A stretch of DNA of 49,995 nt. Source: a bacterium. GTDB taxonomy: Bacteria; Bacteroidota; Bacteroidia; Bacteroidales; Muribaculaceae. The notes below the pieces were generated by a model. The model was not told the DNA's origin. It made no database searches and worked only from the letters and a program-made list of their open reading frames with translations. Both the position numbers and the translations under genes were made by a program. This document shows, in pieces, positions 46,058 through 49,995 of this stretch (positions are counted from its first letter, which is position 1; every line of letters starts with the position of its first letter). The stretch lies in the NCBI GenBank assembly GCA_004561555.1, contig SFVH01000006.1, forward strand, positions 1 through 49,995. The letters run 5' to 3'.

Positions 46058-46981
46058 ATGCAAAACAACTTCAACTACAATTCAGGAATGATAAGCTATA
46101 TGCAAAAAATCATTCAACAAATGCAAGCTAACAACCAAATCGGCACCGCTCGCAATTACCAATCGGCAATGAGACGCTTCTCTTCATTTATCGGAAAATC
46201 GGACATCTCCTTCAAACAAATAACACCGGAACTAATCTCACGTTATCAAACACATCTACAAACCAACGGCATCGTGCCCAACACAATATCATTCTATCTT
46301 CGCATATTGCGAGCAACATATAATCGTGCCATTGACGAATATAACTTAAGCGATGGGCACCCTTTTCGTCACGCTTTCACCGGTAACGAAAGAACGGTGA
46401 AACGAGCTATCTCACTAACGGAAATAAAACGCATCAGAGAGCTCAACCTACAGCATAACAACCTACAATGGGCACGCGACTTCTTTATGTTTCTTTTTTA
46501 TTGCCGAGGCATGTCACCCATTGATGCCGCTTTCTTGAAAAAAAGTAATGTCAAAAACAACATTATTTCTTATCGACGCCACAAAACTCTTCAGCAGTTG
46601 CACATCAACATCGAACCACCAATAAAAGAGATTATCGACCGTTATTCGAAGTATTCGTCTCCATATCTACTCCCAATAATCAAATCTCCTGTTAATACCC
46701 GAAAGCAATATGACAGTGCGCTAAGAAATATTAATAAACAATTGAAAATTATCGGCAAACTTGCCAATCTCGCAAAACCATTAACAACTTATGTGAGTCG
46801 ACATTCATGGGCAACTCTCGCCAAAAATAAAAATATTCCAATTAACGTAATTTCAGATGCTTTAGGACACAATTCAATTTTAACAACTCAAATATATCTT
46901 GACACAATTGACAACACAGTCATCGATGAAGCAAACAGGTTGATTATAAATGAATTACAAAACGCAAAATCCATCTCCTAA
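46058..46981 (+). CDS. Tyrosine-type site-specific recombinase (DNA invertase type)
   Basis: A 307-residue recombinase with an N-terminal SAM-like core-binding domain (about 12-100) and a C-terminal catalytic domain. Expected catalytic residues are Arg150 (CRGMSPIDAA), Lys176 (RRHKT), Arg248 (YVSRHSWAT), His271 (ALGHNS) and the nucleophile Tyr280 (TTQIYLD). The first His of the HxxR box is Tyr245, as in the YVxRHSWAT form I associate with Bacteroidales invertases. The size fits invertases that flip promoters rather than larger conjugative-element integrases. Its stop codon lies inside the left inverted repeat. Composition is markedly AT-rich compared with the upstream genes. A start at Met11 is possible. 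No promoter is visible between the upstream terminator and the ATG. Confidence 0.9.
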   Translation: MQNNFNYNSGMISYMQKIIQQMQANNQIGTARNYQSAMRRFSSFIGKSDISFKQITPELISRYQTHLQTNGIVPNTISFYLRILRATYNRAIDEYNLSDGHPFRHAFTGNERTVKRAISLTEIKRIRELNLQHNNLQWARDFFMFLFYCRGMSPIDAAFLKKSNVKNNIISYRRHKTLQQLHINIEPPIKEIIDRYSKYSSPYLLPIIKSPVNTRKQYDSALRNINKQLKIIGKLANLAKPLTTYVSRHSWATLAKNKNIPINVISDALGHNSILTTQIYLDTIDNTVIDEANRLIINELQNAKSIS

Positions 46982-46996
46982 GAGGAGATAGATTTT
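46973..46996 (+). repeat. Left inverted repeat (recombination site) of the invertible segment
   Basis: These 24 bases are the exact reverse complement of 47118-47141. The core ATCTCCT-AAG-AGGAGAT is itself a dyad, with two seven-base arms around a three-base centre, as expected for paired recombinase binding sites. The dyad extends, with one mismatched pair, over 46963-46999. The recombinase stop codon TAA is at 46979-46981. Confidence 0.88.
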
Positions 46997-46999
46997 GCG

Positions 47000-47031
47000 C
47001 AAAGATAAAGAACTTGTAGTATTTGTGCAAA
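47000..47031 (-). promoter_or_regulatory. Promoter inside the invertible segment, facing the recombinase gene
   Basis: On the minus strand TTTG (47031-47028), a 20-base spacer and TATCTTTG (47007-47000) match the Bacteroidetes promoter, with a perfect -7 element. In the present orientation transcription would begin near 46993 and run antisense to the recombinase. After inversion about the repeat centres, the -7 element would occupy about 47107-47114 on the plus strand, some 73 bases ahead of the FHA gene. Confidence 0.7.
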
Positions 47032-47117
47032 TAATTTACAAAAAATATTAGCATATCAACAAGATTTTAATTCGTAACATAATTTATTTAATTATCAATC
47101 AGTATCATTAAATTAAA

Positions 47118-47141
47118 AAAATCTATCTCCTCTTAGGAGAT
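47118..47141 (-). repeat. Right inverted repeat (recombination site) of the invertible segment
   Basis: The exact reverse complement of 46973-46996. Its core reads ATCTCCT-CTT-AGGAGAT, so the central CTT (against AAG on the left) gives the two sites opposite orientation and predicts inversion rather than deletion. The local dyad extends to 21 bases (47123-47143). Confidence 0.88.
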
Positions 47142-47187
47142 AGGCCATTATAGAGAAATTACAAAAAACGAACAAAAATCAACGGTT

Positions 47188-47868
47188 ATGTCACAAAACA
47201 GAACAGTATTTCCCGGTATGGAAGACACCGGCAATTACCAAGAGGGCCCACAAAACTATGCCTCACAATCTACACAAAGAGGAACAGTGTTTCCCGGCAG
47301 TAACCAATCTTCCCACAACAATAGCTATCGACAACCTTCGAGCAATCAGCAAGCTCGTCCGTTGGTAGGCTTCCTTTATTCATTGTCGCGCACGGGATTT
47401 GGCGAGTATTGGCCTTTGTATATTGGTGCGAATGTGATAGGACGTGATGAACAATGCGATGTAGTGCTTGCTGAAGGCACTGTGTCAAAAGAGCATGCCA
47501 CGATTGTGGTTAGAATGCTAAAGAATCCCAAAATGCTTGATGCCTCAATCTCCGACGAGCGTTCTTCACACGGCACTATGATTAACGGAGAGAGCATTTC
47601 TGCCACTCGCCCTCGTGAGTGTAAAAATGGTGATATCATTGAGGTGGGAGAAAACTATAAGTTATATCTTGTGCTCATTGACTCTGCAGCTTTGGGATTG
47701 ACAATAGCTCCTGATTTTGTGTCGGTGGAAACTGACCAAGAGCCTCCTGCAATACAATTCAACTCATATACAAATCAAAATTCATACCAAAACCCCTCTC
47801 AACAGCATGGAGTCATGGGTAACGATATGCCGTTTTTCAACGGACCGTATCCAAAAAGGTGGGACTGA
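47188..47868 (+). CDS. FHA-domain protein with duplicated TVFPG motifs
   Basis: A 226-residue cytoplasmic protein without signal peptide or membrane helix. The central FHA domain (about 75-165) has the phosphothreonine-binding signatures IGRDEQCDVVL, TVSKEHATI and SSHGTMINGES followed by GDIIEVG. The Gln/Asn/Ser-rich N terminus contains NRTVFPG (Thr6) and RGTVFPG (Thr33), two near-identical motifs that are candidate kinase targets. The C-terminal tail is again Gln/Asn-rich. Two Ser/Thr kinase genes follow (46-base and 13-base gaps), so the protein is a likely substrate or adaptor of those kinases. Expression probably depends on the invertible promoter just upstream. Confidence 0.9.
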   Translation: MSQNRTVFPGMEDTGNYQEGPQNYASQSTQRGTVFPGSNQSSHNNSYRQPSSNQQARPLVGFLYSLSRTGFGEYWPLYIGANVIGRDEQCDVVLAEGTVSKEHATIVVRMLKNPKMLDASISDERSSHGTMINGESISATRPRECKNGDIIEVGENYKLYLVLIDSAALGLTIAPDFVSVETDQEPPAIQFNSYTNQNSYQNPSQQHGVMGNDMPFFNGPYPKRWD

Positions 47869-47914
47869 GTTCTAATAAAAACATATCAAGAAAAGCGACG
47901 CAGGCAATAAGATT

Positions 47915-49558
47915 ATGAAAATCATTCAGAGTGAAGCCAATAGAAAGGCCGGAATACACTATGAGTATAACCCGCAAACATCTCGGGTAGGTGAAGGGGG
48001 AATGGGAGTAGTGTATCTCGGCTATCGCTTGGATAGCTCCGGACAGGTCCGGGAAGTGGCTATAAAGGAAATACGTTCCGGCATACCACCTTCTGAAATT
48101 GAACGTGCAAAAAAAGAAGCTTCGTTGCGATTTCACGACGACAACTTGGTTGAAATGATAGATTTCATCCAAGTGATGGAAAAAGATGTGTTGGGCATCA
48201 GCACTCCACGATTTTATGTAGTGAGCGAATTTTTGCATGGCGTGTCACTATCCGACTTCTTGGATGGTAAAATTGTGGACTACAAAGGGGAGCAGGTGGA
48301 TTTTGCTATTGATATGTATCAGCAATATTGCAACAATCCGATTACATTTGCTTTAAGAGTGGTGAGAAGCATGCTCTCCGCATTACAGCGACTACACGAC
48401 CATGGCTATGTACATCGCGACATTGACCCTTCCAACATTATGATTACTTCCGAAGGTCACATAAAGTTAATAGACTTCGGATTGGTAAAAGCAATCAACG
48501 ACAATAACAATGGCACGCAGTATGGACAATTTATTGGGAAAGCAAACTATGCTGCGCCGGAATTAGCACAAGGATTGACCGGCGATATTTGTCCGGCAAC
48601 CGACCTTTATGCCATTGGCATTTTATTTTTTCAACTGCTGTCGGGTCACGTGCCTTTCTCCGGAAGTATGCAAGAAGTGTTGCTGAGCCAAATTAAAGAT
48701 AAACTTCCTCTTAAAGACATTAGCGATAAGCGTGCTCGGAAAATCATAAAAAAGGCTACAGAGAAAAAGGTGGCTGACCGATTTGGCAGTGCGTCAGAGT
48801 TTAGAGTGGAATTAGACAAAGATTTTAAGGTTATTATTCAGCCGGTAAAATCAGCAGTTAATCAAACCAATGATGCTTCTCGTATAGAAACGCACAGCAT
48901 TAAGCCGGTCAATGTCAATTCGCAATCTGACAAACACTCTACTAAAGACAAAAAAGGTCACTATCCTTGGAAAATGATTATTGGCGGCTCTGTAACCGGA
49001 TTAATCGCAAGTATTGCTATTATTATCAGCATCTTACTTAGTGAAGAAGGAGAGATTATTCCGCCTCCACCTCCGCCTCCGCCTCCACCTCCGCCTGTTG
49101 AAACCGATGCGATGAAATATGCCCGAGCTCTTGCGATGATAAAAGACGAGAGTCAAGCGGATAAAGGGCTCTTAGTTATGGACACTCTCAACAACTGCTC
49201 CGACAACGATATTAGATATAAATCATTGTTTCTTATGAGTCGGTTATATTTCAGCTATCAGCCTGACAATCATGAGCGTGCCGACTCCATAAAAGAAATG
49301 CAAGAACTGTTGACCGACAAGTTGTCGCCAAATGTAAAAAAGTCGCACGAATTGCTCGAAAAAGCTGTTGAAATCAACGGCAACGACTATCGGTCGCTTT
49401 ATGAATTGGGATGCGACTATATGTCGCACGGCAAACGGGGCACAACCTATAATCGCAACAAAGCAAAAGAGCTTCTTGAAAAGGCCGAATTGTTGGCAAA
49501 AGCCAATAATGACCAAAGGTATCTTTCGCTGATAAACAAAAGATTAAGACATTTATAA
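47915..49558 (+). CDS. Membrane-anchored eukaryotic-like Ser/Thr protein kinase with extracytoplasmic repeat domain
   Basis: A 547-residue kinase. The N-terminal kinase domain (about 18-315) shows the glycine loop GEGGMGVVYLG (26-36), Lys51 in VAIKE, the catalytic loop HRDIDPSN (167-174), DFG at 187-189 and the APE-like AAPEL. The usual Lys two residues after HRD's Asp is replaced by Asp171. A linker leads to one membrane helix (about 354-376). A run of twelve prolines follows (383-394), then an alpha-helical, TPR/Sel1-like extracytoplasmic domain (about 398-547). The layout resembles receptor-type bacterial kinases, with a periplasmic sensor and cytoplasmic kinase. It lies between the FHA gene and a second kinase gene in the operon behind the invertible promoter. 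Confidence 0.92.
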   Translation: MKIIQSEANRKAGIHYEYNPQTSRVGEGGMGVVYLGYRLDSSGQVREVAIKEIRSGIPPSEIERAKKEASLRFHDDNLVEMIDFIQVMEKDVLGISTPRFYVVSEFLHGVSLSDFLDGKIVDYKGEQVDFAIDMYQQYCNNPITFALRVVRSMLSALQRLHDHGYVHRDIDPSNIMITSEGHIKLIDFGLVKAINDNNNGTQYGQFIGKANYAAPELAQGLTGDICPATDLYAIGILFFQLLSGHVPFSGSMQEVLLSQIKDKLPLKDISDKRARKIIKKATEKKVADRFGSASEFRVELDKDFKVIIQPVKSAVNQTNDASRIETHSIKPVNVNSQSDKHSTKDKKGHYPWKMIIGGSVTGLIASIAIIISILLSEEGEIIPPPPPPPPPPPPVETDAMKYARALAMIKDESQADKGLLVMDTLNNCSDNDIRYKSLFLMSRLYFSYQPDNHERADSIKEMQELLTDKLSPNVKKSHELLEKAVEINGNDYRSLYELGCDYMSHGKRGTTYNRNKAKELLEKAELLAKANNDQRYLSLINKRLRHL

Positions 49559-49571
49559 TAGCATATACGAT

Positions 49572-49995
49572 ATGAATAGCAACAATATATATCATCGTGA
49601 AGGAGACCCATACATCTACCTCAGAGTTATGGGGCGATGGTATTGTTACGACCCGATGTCGGAGCCCTTGGGCAACGGCTCGATGGGAACTGTTTATATG
49701 GGGTATGACGTGCAAACAGCCACACCTATGGCAGTGAAACGAGTCAACGACCAATATTCAGGTAACCAAAGCGTTCGCGCTCGTGCCAAGCAAGAAGCCT
49801 CATTAGCATTTCGCCATCAAAACCTTATCGAAATGATAGGGTATTGCGAAATGGCACCCGACCAAGGTCCGTTGTTTTTGATTAGCAAGTTTGTCTCGGG
49901 CATCAACATCGACAAATATATTTCTGAAGCGACATTCAATTCGGAAAAAGAACGTATAGATTTCATCTGCAATGCCATCTGTCAAGTACTGGAAG
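49572..49995 (+). CDS. Second Ser/Thr protein kinase, 5' part (runs off the right edge)
   Basis: An open frame begins at ATG 49572, 13 bases after the previous kinase, and continues to the window end (141 codons). The visible part is the N lobe of a protein kinase: the glycine loop GNGSMGTVYMGY near residues 35-46, then MAVKRVND with the ATP-binding Lys, then KQEASLAFRHQNLIEMIGY, which matches the alphaC-to-beta4 segment. The last is close to the first kinase (KKEASLRFHDDNLVEMIDF), so the two are paralogues. The catalytic loop lies outside the window, so activity cannot be judged. The spacing makes it part of the FHA/kinase operon. Confidence 0.9.
   Translation, partial: MNSNNIYHREGDPYIYLRVMGRWYCYDPMSEPLGNGSMGTVYMGYDVQTATPMAVKRVNDQYSGNQSVRARAKQEASLAFRHQNLIEMIGYCEMAPDQGPLFLISKFVSGINIDKYISEATFNSEKERIDFICNAICQVLE

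Larger units (their letters stand above)
46973..47141. other. Probable invertible promoter segment (phase switch)
   Basis: Perfect 24-base inverted repeats enclose 121 AT-rich bases (46997-47117) holding one near-consensus promoter. The segment sits directly between a recombinase gene and the FHA/kinase operon. Bacteroidales tyrosine recombinases are known to flip such promoters. In the orientation given, the promoter points left, away from the operon. No consensus promoter is seen between the right repeat and the FHA start at 47188, so the operon is probably OFF. That this particular segment inverts is inferred, not shown. Confidence 0.8.

Noticed and set aside
46994..47025. Rightward promoter TTTG-N19-TAGTATTTG in the present orientation of the invertible segment
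   Set aside because: The -7 element has an additional base between TA and TTTG, so it fits less well than the leftward element. It stays a caveat to the OFF call.
49061..49096. Short tandem CCG/CCT/CCA repeat as a satellite or CRISPR-like array
   Set aside because: It is in frame and encodes the proline stalk of the kinase; there are no spacers.

Overview
The window reads as chromosomal DNA of a gut-type Bacteroidales bacterium, most likely Muribaculaceae or a close relative (the family is an inference). Repeated promoters fit the Bacteroidetes consensus (TTTG at -33, TAnnTTTG at -7), several secreted proteins end in type IX secretion (T9SS) sorting domains, and the housekeeping genes look Bacteroidales-like. 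No rRNA, tRNA, CRISPR array or intact insertion sequence was seen.

Layout. 1-2.7 kb, minus strand: an edge-truncated membrane protein behind a dipeptidyl peptidase IV gene with duplicated promoters. 2.9-13.4 kb, plus strand: a small membrane protein, dxs, trkA, trkH, ftsK, a LolA-like carrier, trxB and a DUF389 membrane protein. 13.4-21.8 kb, minus strand: lgt-mscS-uvrA as a tight operon, then a flavo-diiron protein and glycogen branching enzyme glgB. 22-39.3 kb, plus strand: a block of seven large secreted proteins (phosphodiester glycosidase, beta-propeller protein, peptidoglycan amidase, CE1-type esterase, two multidomain FN3/jelly-roll proteins, an M6 metalloprotease); five end in T9SS-type sorting domains. 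39.4-46 kb, plus strand: a YitT family protein, metH, a TIGR02757 protein and a conserved coiled-coil membrane protein, closed by a strong terminator.

46.0 kb to the right edge is the most interesting part. It holds an AT-rich tyrosine recombinase gene, then a roughly 120-bp segment bounded by perfect 24-bp inverted repeats, then an operon of an FHA-domain protein and two eukaryotic-like Ser/Thr kinases, the second running off the edge. The segment carries a near-consensus promoter that in this orientation points back toward the recombinase. Inverting the segment would aim it at the FHA/kinase operon. This looks like a phase-variable (ON/OFF) phosphosignalling system, sequenced in the probable OFF state. 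The FHA protein has two N-terminal TVFPG motifs that could be phospho-threonine switches, and the first kinase has an unusual catalytic loop.

How the parts relate: the housekeeping genes cover isoprenoid synthesis, K+ uptake, chromosome segregation, lipoprotein maturation, redox, DNA repair, glycogen and methionine synthesis. The T9SS cargo block equips the cell surface with envelope- and protein-degrading enzymes and probable adhesins. The invertible kinase operon would add a heterogeneous signalling layer whose targets lie outside what can be seen here.
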